In this document: piece by piece, positions 7,168-13,541 of the stretch
How the letters are laid out: each line of letters begins with the position of its first letter
Numbering within the stretch: position 1 is the stretch's first letter
Source of the DNA: JBGTFE01 sp041747435
Lineage (GTDB): Bacteria > Acidobacteriota > Blastocatellia > Pyrinomonadales > Pyrinomonadaceae
NCBI GenBank assembly: GCA_041747435.1
Contig: JBGTFE010000149.1
Span: 1 to 18,653, forward strand
DNA: 18,653 bases
Reading direction: 5' to 3'
Made by a program: the position numbers and the translations under genes
The notes under the pieces: generated by a model
Database searches by the model: none
The model's input: only the letters and a program-made list of their open reading frames with translations
Told to the model about the DNA's origin: nothing

Positions 7168-8513
7168 CGGATGTTCTTTTCGGGCGATCGCACCGACAAA
7201 GTTTTGGAAAACGAGTTGAAGCGATTGAGGGTTTCAGTCGCTCCGAGCAGCGGCGGCTGTTCTTGCTCGCCAATTATCAGTTCTATTTCGGGAATAACTT
7301 CAACTAAAACGCCGCCGTTCGCGCCAAGAGCTTCGGTCAAAATTCTGCGCCAATAATCTAGCTGTTCGTCGCTTTCGGTCAGAAGTTGCCGAACGAGTCC
7401 GCGAAAAGCCTGAATTAATGCGTTAAACGGCGTGCCGCGCGCCACTTGGTCAAACTTCCCCGAAATAAAATAACCGTTTTTTAAAACTATCGGTTTGTGG
7501 ATTTCCTGTATGAGCGACGTTTTGCCAATTCCCGAATAGCCGGCGACCAACATCAGTGCGGGCGCGCCTTCGCTAACCAATTCAAAAACCGAAAGAAGTT
7601 TTCTTACGTCGGGTTCTCGTCCATAGAGGTTCTGCGGCAGACTGAATTTACCTGAAACATCATCACTTCCTAAAACAAATGGCGTGATCCGATGCTTTCT
7701 CGCCCATTCATCCGCGCAGATCTCTAAATCAGCTTTTAATCCTAGCGCGTTTTGGTATCTTTCGTCCGCAGTTTTGGTAAGCAGTTTCAAAACGATTTCG
7801 GAAACCGTTTCGGGAATTTGCAGATTGATTTCGGAAGGCGAAAGCGGCGGTCTTGCGAGATGCGAATGAATCAATTCAAGCGGGTCGCCCGAATCGAAAG
7901 GCGGATTGCCGGTGAGCAATTCGTAAAGAACCACGCCCAATGAGTAAAAATCAGTGCGATAGTCTATCGCGCGATTCATTCTTCCGGTTTGTTCAGGCGA
8001 TTGGTAACGCAAATCTGAGTTCGTCAAATTCGGCTTCCAAAAGACCTGATTTTCGGATGCTCTGCGAGCCGCACAGCCAAAATCCAGAAAGCAAACTTCG
8101 CCGGTTTCAGGATTGAACAAAATATTGTCCGGATTGATGTTGTTGAGAACGATCTCGCGTCGATGGATTTCCGATAAGACGGTCGTTAGCTCGACTGCAA
8201 GTTTAAAGAAAGTTTCGAGGTTAGGTTGATTTGAACCGCAGAATTCGCGCAAGAGATTTCCGCCGATATCCTCTAAAACTAGACAGTTATCTTCAACGAG
8301 TTCGATAACGCGTGCTACACCCTTTATTTCCAGATTCCCAAAAATTCCAAACTCTCGTCTGAGATTTTCTTGACTGGCGGACGTCGGCAAATCCGTACTT
8401 GCCGTTTTCAGCAAAACCGACTTTCCGTCTTTATTACGCTGCGCGCGAAACAAAACGTAAAAACTGTTGCGTGCAATCTCTTCGACCACGTTGTAATCGG
8501 AAATCACCATCAT
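7119..8513 (-). CDS. N-terminal part of the giant regulator: Ser/Thr pseudokinase plus AAA P-loop (frameshifted)
   Basis: This frame encodes the start of the same regulator. Homologous sequence stops after residue 432 (ETLNRF), and the last 32 residues of the 464 are out-of-frame. A protein kinase fold spans about 1-270: Lys36 in VLLK, DFG at 144-146, an APE-like SPEQTGRMN activation segment and a TDFYSLGVVLYELL helix. The HRD-x4-N catalytic loop reads LNNINPDN (123-130), so the catalytic Asp is Asn125, and the glycine loop is degenerate; it is probably a pseudokinase. An AAA/STAND ATPase begins at about 300 with P-loop GYSGIGKT (325-332). This layout is known from trifunctional kinase/ATP-binding/histidine-kinase proteins, here ending in a sigma-54 activator. 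No Shine-Dalgarno site is seen before ATGATG at 8513-8508. Confidence 0.88.
   Translation of the reverse strand: MMVISDYNVVEEIARNSFYVLFRAQRNKDGKSVLLKTASTDLPTSASQENLRREFGIFGNLEIKGVARVIELVEDNCLVLEDIGGNLLREFCGSNQPNLETFFKLAVELTTVLSEIHRREIVLNNINPDNILFNPETGEVCFLDFGCAARRASENQVFWKPNLTNSDLRYQSPEQTGRMNRAIDYRTDFYSLGVVLYELLTGNPPFDSGDPLELIHSHLARPPLSPSEINLQIPETVSEIVLKLLTKTADERYQNALGLKADLEICADEWARKHRITPFVLGSDDVSGKFSLPQNLYGREPDVRKLLSVFELVSEGAPALMLVAGYSGIGKTSLIQEIHKPIVLKNGYFISGKFDQVARGTPFNALIQAFRGLVRQLLTESDEQLDYWRRILTEALGANGGVLVEVIPEIELIIGEQEQPPLLGATETLNRFNSFSKTLSVRSPEKNIRWLFFLTICNGLIRRR
7215..7221 (-). other. frameshift junction in the giant regulator
   Basis: Upstream, frame 1 reads NRF, ending with TTC at 7220-7218. 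In the other frame CAA CTC GTT starts at 7218 and reads QLVFQNFVGAIARKEHPL straight into VIFLDDLQW, the expected continuation. The C at 7218 would have to be read twice, so one C appears to be missing (TTCAA for TTCCAA). There is no homopolymer longer than three and no X-XXY-YYZ slippery heptamer. A real one-base deletion or a sequencing/assembly error are the main options. With the base restored the protein would be 2004 residues. Confidence 0.85.
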
Positions 8514-8545
8514 TGTATTTTAATGATGATGTTATGCCTGTTTTT

Positions 8546-8779
8546 TCAATGTTGCAAGGAAAAATGAAGCAATAACCACGAAATTTCGTGGGCGCGCGCT
8601 TCGAGTCCCGCATTTAGGCGGCTCACTGTTAAAATGCCGCGCCCTTCGTATTCAACCTTGTAATTTCCGGGATAAACCGGAACCGGATCGGGATGGATTT
8701 TCACCTGATCCGATTTTTGTCCAAGAACGATCAACGAAACTAACAAAATCAAACTCAACACTAAAAATTTCTTAAACAT
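8546..8779 (-). CDS. small exported protein of unknown function
   Basis: The 77-residue product begins with a clear signal sequence (MFKKF, then a Leu/Ile/Val-rich stretch to VLGQ, about residues 1-21). A short mature part follows with VPVYPGNYKVEYEGRG, which I do not recognise. The ATG has a well-placed GGAG site (TTTGGAGAAATTATG). It lies 80 bases after the SMP-30 gene and 32 bases before the giant regulator gene, on the same strand, so co-transcription is possible. The C-terminal residues from about 63 onward (HEISWL and the hydrophobic tail) are encoded by the palindrome CCACGAAATTTCGTGG and the sequence beyond it. The original C-terminus may therefore have been altered by that repeat. 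Whether it is a functional gene is uncertain. Confidence 0.55.
   Translation of the reverse strand: MFKKFLVLSLILLVSLIVLGQKSDQVKIHPDPVPVYPGNYKVEYEGRGILTVSRLNAGLEARAHEISWLLLHFSLQH
8576..8591. repeat. perfect 16-bp palindrome CCACGAAATTTCGTGG
   Basis: A perfect palindrome lies 63 bases upstream of the giant regulator's ATG and inside the 3' end of the small exported-protein gene. It matches the units in 2313-2446 on the far side of the regulator gene. It could be an operator for autoregulation or one copy of a dispersed repeat; the sequence alone does not decide. Confidence 0.65.
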
Positions 8780-8801
8780 AATTTCTCCAAATGTTTGAGT
8801 C

Positions 8802-8848
8802 CCGTCTCCAGACGGCTTCTTTCTCGGCGTTAAGCCGTCTGAAGACGG
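8802..8848. repeat. intergenic inverted repeat, 17-nt arms
   Basis: CCGTCTCCAGACGGCTT (8802-8818) pairs with AAGCCGTCTGAAGACGG (8832-8848) with one mismatch (G-T in RNA) over a 13-base loop. Each arm is itself near-palindromic (CCGTCT..AGACGG). It fills the gap between the SMP-30 stop and the next gene's ribosome site on the same strand. No T-run follows, so it is more likely an RNA-stabilising or repeat element than an intrinsic terminator. Confidence 0.75.
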
Positions 8849-8859
8849 AAGTCAAAACT

Positions 8860-10467
8860 CTATTTCACCGTCGGACGAACACCCGCAACATTCAGACGCA
8901 TTTTGTAAAGACCGTTTCGAGCACACAAATAAAGCGTTTTGCCGTCGTCGTCGCCCCATGCCATATTATGAACGTGTTGCGGGACGATGATCGTGCCGAG
9001 ATGACGACCTTCTTTTGACAACACCTGCAAACCGCCGGGCGCGGAAACAAACAAGTTGCCTTCGACATCAACCTTGATTCCGTCAATCGCGTCTTCGCCT
9101 TGAAAATTTGTGAAATCGAAAAACAGTTTGCCGTTCTTGATCGTGCCGTCGGCGTTGACTTCGTAACGATAAACCGTCTTTTTCTTTTCATCCCAATTTC
9201 CGATGTAAAGATATTTTTCGTCGGGCGAAAATGCGATGCCGCTCGGACCTGTAAATTCTTTGGTTAATAATTGAAGTTTGCCTTTATAAATCGAATAGAC
9301 ACCTGAAAAATCAAGTTCTTTTCGCTTATCGTCAAACGCTTTCGGAAAGCCAAACGGCGGATCGGTAAAAAACAAAGTTCCGTCCGAACGATAAACCAGA
9401 TCATTCGGCGAATTCAGCCGTTTGCCTTCAAATTTATCCGCCACAACCGTTTCGCTGCCGTCTTTTTCGAGCCGAATCACGCGGCGATTGCCGTGTTGGT
9501 TGATAACCAGATTTCCGTCTTTATCAAGCGTCAAACCGTTCGAGCCGGGCTGACCGTATTCGGCGATATCCGCACCCGAATAACCGCTCGGTGTTCTAAA
9601 AACCGATAGTTTTCCGTCTTTGGAATATTTGTAAATGACGTTTGAATTGGGGTCTGAGAACAATAAACCTTCACTTGTCCAAATCGGACCTTCGGTAAAT
9701 TTAAAACCTTCCGCAAGTTTGAAAATTTTCGGATTTGCGCCGACGATTTTTTCGATTGCTTCGTCTTTTTTGACGATTTCGACATTGACTTCGCTGGGAG
9801 TAATCGCGATTGGTTCGTTTGAGCCTTTGTAAAAATCTAGTTTCGCCTCGCGCACCCAGATATAATTAGTCGGCGGATTCGAGATCGGACCGTTGATGCC
9901 GAAAACAGCGATTTGAATTTGCTGTCCCGGTTTTACGTTTCTGCCGACAATAAAACGATTGGGCGCGTTCCAGCCCGAAACGACCGAGCCGCCTTTTTGT
10001 CCCAAATAACGCGAAATTTCGCCGTTCACCCAGATTTCGGCGTAATCGTCGAGCGCAGTTTGAAAAACGACGGTCGAGCCGTTGGTGTCGAAACCGCCCA
10101 CCGATTCGGGAATCGTAATATTGATTCGATACCAGTTAAACGATAGCCGCCCGTTGCCGCGCCGTTTTTCGAGATCGCCCGCCGGAATGATTTCCCAATT
10201 CGAATCGTCAAAATCCGCAACTCCGGCGTGCGGCGTGTAATCGTAGGTTTTGACCGGATTTCCTGTCGGTTGATTGTCCGTGCCGACTGATTTAAAATCG
10301 GTTTCGATGATGCGCGTGTCGCTGTATTTCCAGTTTCCTTTGACCATTTTCGCGCCGTCAACAGTCGCCAAATTGATACTTGCTTCCGCGGTGCCGTTCG
10401 GCACTTCTTGGGCAAAAACCGCGAGCGAAAAAAGAATCATAAATATGAATGCTGATAATATTTTCAT
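8860..10467 (-). CDS. exported jelly-roll + SMP-30/gluconolactonase/LRE family protein
   Basis: From the ATG at 10467 (AAAGGAG seven bases upstream) the protein is 535 residues. The open frame extends 22 codons further, but that part lies inside an intergenic repeat. Residues 1-20 are a signal peptide ending VFAQ. About 40-215 resemble a beta-galactosidase-type jelly roll (WYRINITIP, ALDDYAEIWVNGE), probably carbohydrate-binding. About 240-530 form an SMP-30 six-bladed propeller. FTEGP gives likely metal ligand Glu259, SPNDL gives Asn355, and DGIKVD gives Asp462. The blade that usually reads GPNGIAFSPD has Ser409 instead of Asn, so one metal ligand may be changed. It probably hydrolyses a sugar lactone or related ester in the periplasm; the substrate is unknown. 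It precedes the small exported gene and follows GlcG-cupin. Confidence 0.88.
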   Translation of the reverse strand: MKILSAFIFMILFSLAVFAQEVPNGTAEASINLATVDGAKMVKGNWKYSDTRIIETDFKSVGTDNQPTGNPVKTYDYTPHAGVADFDDSNWEIIPAGDLEKRRGNGRLSFNWYRINITIPESVGGFDTNGSTVVFQTALDDYAEIWVNGEISRYLGQKGGSVVSGWNAPNRFIVGRNVKPGQQIQIAVFGINGPISNPPTNYIWVREAKLDFYKGSNEPIAITPSEVNVEIVKKDEAIEKIVGANPKIFKLAEGFKFTEGPIWTSEGLLFSDPNSNVIYKYSKDGKLSVFRTPSGYSGADIAEYGQPGSNGLTLDKDGNLVINQHGNRRVIRLEKDGSETVVADKFEGKRLNSPNDLVYRSDGTLFFTDPPFGFPKAFDDKRKELDFSGVYSIYKGKLQLLTKEFTGPSGIAFSPDEKYLYIGNWDEKKKTVYRYEVNADGTIKNGKLFFDFTNFQGEDAIDGIKVDVEGNLFVSAPGGLQVLSKEGRHLGTIIVPQHVHNMAWGDDDGKTLYLCARNGLYKMRLNVAGVRPTVK

Positions 10468-10494
10468 AACCAAACTCCTTTTGAAGGAACTTTT

Positions 10495-10569
10495 GCCCGC
10501 GAAACACGCGAAATACGCTAAAAATAAAACCAAAATATTTTTTCGCGCCTTTTCGCGCCTTTCGCGGGC
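10495..10569. repeat. intergenic palindromic element, CCGCGAAACACGCGAAA family (copy 1)
   Basis: Left arm GCCCGCGAAACACGCGAAAT starts at 10495. The right arm, ending CGCGCCTTTCGCGGGC at 10569, is its imperfect complement (the outer ten bases GCCCGCGAAA pair exactly). The centre is AT-rich (about 10520-10545). It lies between the GlcG-cupin stop and the SMP-30 start. A related copy is at 13451-13526. Confidence 0.8.
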
Positions 10570-10578
10570 AATTTCTTC

Positions 10579-11442
10579 CTATCGAACTTTGACAACGTAA
10601 TAAAGAAATGTGCCGCTGACTTCTTTGAACCAATGAGCCGTGCCTTTCGGGACGATCACAACATCACCTTTTTTCAAATTGCGGGTTTCGCCGCCTTCTA
10701 TCATCGAACCGCGAAATTCATTCGGTTCGGTCATTTTCGAATCGACGGATTTTCCGCCGGTAACGAAAACGGCGGTGCCGTCCAAAACATAAATAATGTC
10801 GGTATCGAGCTCGTGAACTTCGCTCATTCCGGCTTTTTCGCGGCGCGAGGCGTGAACCATATAATTTTCACCGTTCGAGCCATCTTCCAAAACCGCGCCT
10901 TTCGAGAAAGCATCCGCCACCGTTTTGCTGTCAAAAAACATCACCGCCGCCGTCTTTTGATTGCTCAGAGCGTTTGCGCCCGCGATTGCCAATTCTTCGT
11001 CTTGTTGCGCGCTCATCGCGCCCGAAACTCCGACACCGCCGACGATTTGCCCGTCAACCATGATCGGAACGCCACCCTGAAGCGGGGTAAAATCCTGCAA
11101 CGCGACCATTGAAGTTCTACCGTTTTTGATAATGTCTTCAAACACCTTGGTCGGGCGTTTGAACATCACGGCAGTTTTCGCCTTCCCGATCGAGATGTTT
11201 GCGCCGGCTGTAAAGGTTCCGTCCAATCTTTCCAGCGCGATCAGATTTCCGCCGTCGTCAACTACCGCGATCACGCCGCCGGGAGCGTTGTTTTTCTTCG
11301 CGTAATCTTTTGCAGCAGCGATTACTTGTCTTGCGCCTTCGAGCGTTAAAGTTTTCTTTTCAACAACTTGCGCCATCGCCGAGACAACAAAAATTGATAA
11401 AACTAAACCGATAAAACCGATATTTTTTAATAAGCCTTTCAT
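10579..11442 (-). CDS. exported GlcG/HbpS-like domain fused to a cupin
   Basis: The 287-residue protein starts at an ATG with AAGGAG eight bases upstream. Residues 1-25 are a signal peptide (VSAMAQ). About 30-170 are a GlcG/HbpS fold: GGVIAVVDDGGNLIALERLDG, then ISIGKAKTA, and LQGGVPIMVDGQIVGGVGVSG. This family includes haem-binding HbpS and proteins of unknown role in glycolate loci. About 195-285 are a cupin: VHELDTDIIYVLDG (His210) and GDVVIVPKGTAHWF (His270), plausibly holding a metal ion. The two domains together suggest a periplasmic small-molecule or haem-binding sensor or enzyme. It sits 97 bases after the spondin gene and 111 before SMP-30, with inverted repeats in both gaps, so an operon is possible. 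The domain calls are good; the substrate is unknown. Confidence 0.88.
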   Translation of the reverse strand: MKGLLKNIGFIGLVLSIFVVSAMAQVVEKKTLTLEGARQVIAAAKDYAKKNNAPGGVIAVVDDGGNLIALERLDGTFTAGANISIGKAKTAVMFKRPTKVFEDIIKNGRTSMVALQDFTPLQGGVPIMVDGQIVGGVGVSGAMSAQQDEELAIAGANALSNQKTAAVMFFDSKTVADAFSKGAVLEDGSNGENYMVHASRREKAGMSEVHELDTDIIYVLDGTAVFVTGGKSVDSKMTEPNEFRGSMIEGGETRNLKKGDVVIVPKGTAHWFKEVSGTFLYYVVKVR

Positions 11443-11462
11443 AAGATTCTCCTTGTTTGAAT

Positions 11463-11537
11463 GCGAAAAAGTGAAAAAGTCAGAAAAGTTAGTTCAAGCC
11501 AATTTTTTCACTTTTCCGCTTTTTCACTTTTCAACTT
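11463..11537. repeat. intergenic AAGTGAAAAAG inverted repeat
   Basis: GCGAAAAAGTGAAAAAGTC (from 11463) has an imperfect complement in 11501-11537 (TTTTTTCACTTTTCCGC and TTTTTCACTTTTCAAC). Each arm is built of GAAAAAGT-type units. In the minus-strand transcript it forms a long A/U-rich hairpin between the spondin stop and the GlcG-cupin ribosome site, so it could attenuate or protect the transcript. Confidence 0.65.
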
Positions 11538-11539
11538 TG

Positions 11540-12265
11540 TTATTCTTGCGTAATAGTAATTCTCAAAACTTCGTTCGTGTTCGGATAGGTGAAACCGTCT
11601 TTGACCAAACTGACAACGCCGTTTTCAGCCGCGCCAGTGTTCGCCGCTTTTTGGCGCGGACCTTGATCCTCACCGAGTCCCGGAGCTTGATTTACTTCCG
11701 TTCCGGCATCCCACAAGATAAATCTATCTGTGATGTCGCCGCTGATCGCTTCACCATTCACGAAAAGATCGATCGCGGATTCGGGAGCGTAGAAAAGGTC
11801 GTTTGACTGACCGAACATCGCCGCCAAATTGAGTTTCATTCCTTCCGTTGCCATAAAAGTAAATTCAAATGAACCGCCCGGAAAAGCGGGAGAAGGTTTG
11901 TCCGCACCGATCGGCGTATTGAAAATGCCCATATTTACCGAACCGATTTTCGTCAATAAACTTTTCGCCAAAACTTCGGGATTTCCGTCTTCAGCCTGCG
12001 CTTCGATTCCAACGCTTGCTTTTTTTCCAACCTTGAAAAAATCCATTTTCTTGTTTGTAACGACAAATAATCCGGGTGAAAGCGCAAACGGATATTTTGA
12101 GCCGTCCTGTGCCGTCAAACCGTCCGAAGCTGCGACATTTTCAACGCGAACTTTGAATTTCACTTCTTTCTTAACTTTTTTGCCAAACGCAACAGCGTTT
12201 GCCTGAACACCTAAAACCAACGCCGCCAAAACGGCAAAACCGATAAAAAATTTCTGTTTCAACAT
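11540..12265 (-). CDS. exported spondin-domain protein
   Basis: The 241-residue product begins at the ATG preceded by TTTTGGAG. An in-frame TTG 15 bases upstream lies within that site and is unlikely to be used. Residues 1-25 are a signal peptide (VQANAVAFG). The rest matches the bacterial spondin_N family: SPGLFVVT, FNTPIGADKPSPAFPGGSFE (115-134), AAMFGQSNDLF (148-158), ISGDITDRFILWDAGTE (174-190) and LGEDQGPRQ (197-205). In eukaryotes the fold serves adhesion and metal binding; in bacteria the function is unknown. It is predicted periplasmic or secreted. It is the first of a minus-strand run of exported proteins and is divergent from the DinB gene at 12444. Confidence 0.88.
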   Translation of the reverse strand: MLKQKFFIGFAVLAALVLGVQANAVAFGKKVKKEVKFKVRVENVAASDGLTAQDGSKYPFALSPGLFVVTNKKMDFFKVGKKASVGIEAQAEDGNPEVLAKSLLTKIGSVNMGIFNTPIGADKPSPAFPGGSFEFTFMATEGMKLNLAAMFGQSNDLFYAPESAIDLFVNGEAISGDITDRFILWDAGTEVNQAPGLGEDQGPRQKAANTGAAENGVVSLVKDGFTYPNTNEVLRITITQE

Positions 12266-12326
12266 ATAAATTTTCTCCAAAATTCAAATTTAGATTTCCC
12301 GTGCCGAGTGTCCGGACGCGCGATTT

Positions 12327-12390
12327 CAGCCGTTTAATTCCACTTGCCCTGCGACTTATTCCAACGAACGCTCGTGGAATAAATCGGCTG
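12327..12390. repeat. inverted repeat in the divergent spacer, 17-nt arms
   Basis: CAGCCGTTTAATTCCAC (12327-12343) and GTGGAATAAATCGGCTG (12374-12390) are complementary with two mismatches. A second, nested stem uses TTATTCCA (12356-12363) with TGGAATAA (12375-12382), so alternative folds compete. It occupies the 178-base spacer between the divergent spondin and DinB genes, where both promoters must lie. It could be an operator or a dispersed element. Confidence 0.6.
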
Positions 12391-12443
12391 GAAAAAGGAA
12401 TAGCCTTCTGAGAAAAGAAATTTTTCGAAGAGGAAACGACTTA

Positions 12444-12962
12444 GTGAATTTTGAAAACAACGGCGCGCCGACGCGAAACATTTTGATCAAAGCTTTAACG
12501 GACGAATTGGCGCGCGGAGTCGAAATAATTTCGGCGCTAGACGATTTTACCTACCCAAAAATCGCAAACGGCACGGGCAGTATCGGCGGTCAGTTCCGCC
12601 ATAATTTGGATTTTGTGCAATGCCTCTTAAACGGAATCAGAAACGGAAAAATCGATTACAGCCAGCGCGAACGAGATTTGCGCGTCGAAGAAAATCGGCA
12701 TTGCGCGAAAGAACGATTCACATTACTTATCAAAGAAATGAACGATCTTTCGCCGGAACTATTTGAGCGACGAATGCATGTGCGGTCGGAAATTGACGAT
12801 GCGGTGTGGAATGAATCGACCGCCGGGCGAGAACTCGAATTCGTTCTCAGTCATACGGTTCATCATCACGCGTTGATCGCCGAAAAAATGAATTCGTTCG
12901 GAATGAAAACTCCATCGCATCTTGGCGTCGCTGCTTCAACCCTGAGGTTTTGGGGCAAGTGA
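12444..12962 (+). CDS. DinB-fold metalloprotein
   Basis: The 172-residue protein starts at GTG with GAGGAAA nine bases upstream. It looks like a DinB/YfiT four-helix bundle: GQFRHNLDFVQCL puts a His at 53, and LSHTVHHHALI supplies the HxxxH pair (His137, His141), the three usual metal ligands. Members include thiol-dependent transferases and uncharacterised stress proteins; the substrate here is unknown. It is cytosolic. The DoxX-like gene follows after 38 bases with its own ribosome site, probably in the same transcript. It is unrelated to the DNA polymerase of the same name. Confidence 0.82.
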   Translation: MNFENNGAPTRNILIKALTDELARGVEIISALDDFTYPKIANGTGSIGGQFRHNLDFVQCLLNGIRNGKIDYSQRERDLRVEENRHCAKERFTLLIKEMNDLSPELFERRMHVRSEIDDAVWNESTAGRELEFVLSHTVHHHALIAEKMNSFGMKTPSHLGVAASTLRFWGK

Positions 12963-13000
12963 AAAAAGCGGCTTAAATTTAGAACTTTAGGAGAAAACTT

Positions 13001-13435
13001 ATGTCATCAATATTAAAAATTATCAGTTGGATTTGCAGAATAGCGGTTGCGATCATTTTACTGCAAACTTTATTTTTCAAATTTACCGGCGCGGAAGAAT
13101 CGAAATATATTTTTACGACGCTGATGGGCGCGGAATTTGAAGCGTACGGGCGCATCGGTTCGGGCGCCGTTGAACTTTTTGCGGCGATTTTCTTGCTGAT
13201 TCCAAAAACAGCCTGGCTCGGCGCATTCATATCGCTCGGAACGATTTCCGGCGCAATTTTCAGCCATTTAACTAAGCTCGGAATCGTCGTAAAAGACGAC
13301 AGCGGCTTGTTGTTTGTTTTGGCGACGATCGTTTTTGTCTTCAGCGGAATCATACTCGTAATTCACCGACGCGAACTTCCGATCTTGGGAAATATCTTCG
13401 CCGGTTCGGAAGTTGGAGCGAACGCTCGGTTGTGA
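13001..13435 (+). CDS. DoxX-like integral membrane protein
   Basis: The 144-residue product has four predicted helices, at about residues 5-27, 47-68, 70-90 and 101-123. The order matches the DoxX family: a first helix followed by an FTGAEES loop, then GRIGSGAVELFAAIFLLIP. The ATG follows TTTAGGAG at good spacing. DoxX relatives take part in membrane redox or quinone-linked processes, but many are uncharacterised. It is the second gene after DinB, 38 bases apart. A palindromic element follows before the DedA fusion. Membrane topology is confident; the role is not. Confidence 0.8.
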   Translation: MSSILKIISWICRIAVAIILLQTLFFKFTGAEESKYIFTTLMGAEFEAYGRIGSGAVELFAAIFLLIPKTAWLGAFISLGTISGAIFSHLTKLGIVVKDDSGLLFVLATIVFVFSGIILVIHRRELPILGNIFAGSEVGANARL

Positions 13436-13450
13436 AACTGAAATAAGGTT

Positions 13451-13526
13451 TGTCCGCGAAACACGCAAAACACTCGAAGACCACTTTGAATATTTTCTTT
13501 CGCGTTTTCGGCGTTTTTCGCGGGCA
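13451..13526. repeat. intergenic palindromic element, CCGCGAAACACGCGAAA family (copy 2)
   Basis: TGTCCGCGAAACACGCAAAA from 13451 pairs imperfectly with GGCGTTTTTCGCGGGCA ending at 13526, around an AT-rich centre. It is the same family as 10495-10569. It ends 15 bases before the ATG of the DedA fusion, whose AGGA is only one base from the start, so a hairpin here could affect translation. Confidence 0.8.
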
Positions 13527-13541
13527 TGCAATTTTTAGGAA

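Noticed and set aside
7119..7217. Last 32 residues of the N-terminal regulator frame as real protein
   Set aside because: This part is out of frame after the junction; the family pattern continues in the other frame.
7210..7225. Programmed -1 ribosomal frameshift
   Set aside because: No slippery heptamer is present, and a regulator of this family has no known need for one; a one-base deletion or error is simpler.
8802..8848. Intrinsic terminator of the SMP-30 gene
   Set aside because: The stem is strong, but no T-run follows on the minus strand and the next gene's ribosome site comes right after.
10468..10533. Longer N-terminus of the SMP-30 protein
   Set aside because: The extra codons lie in the palindromic element, and the internal ATG at 10467 has a good ribosome site directly before a signal peptide.
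10633..11112. 159-codon + strand open frame
   Set aside because: Antisense to the GlcG-cupin gene, whose motifs are well conserved.
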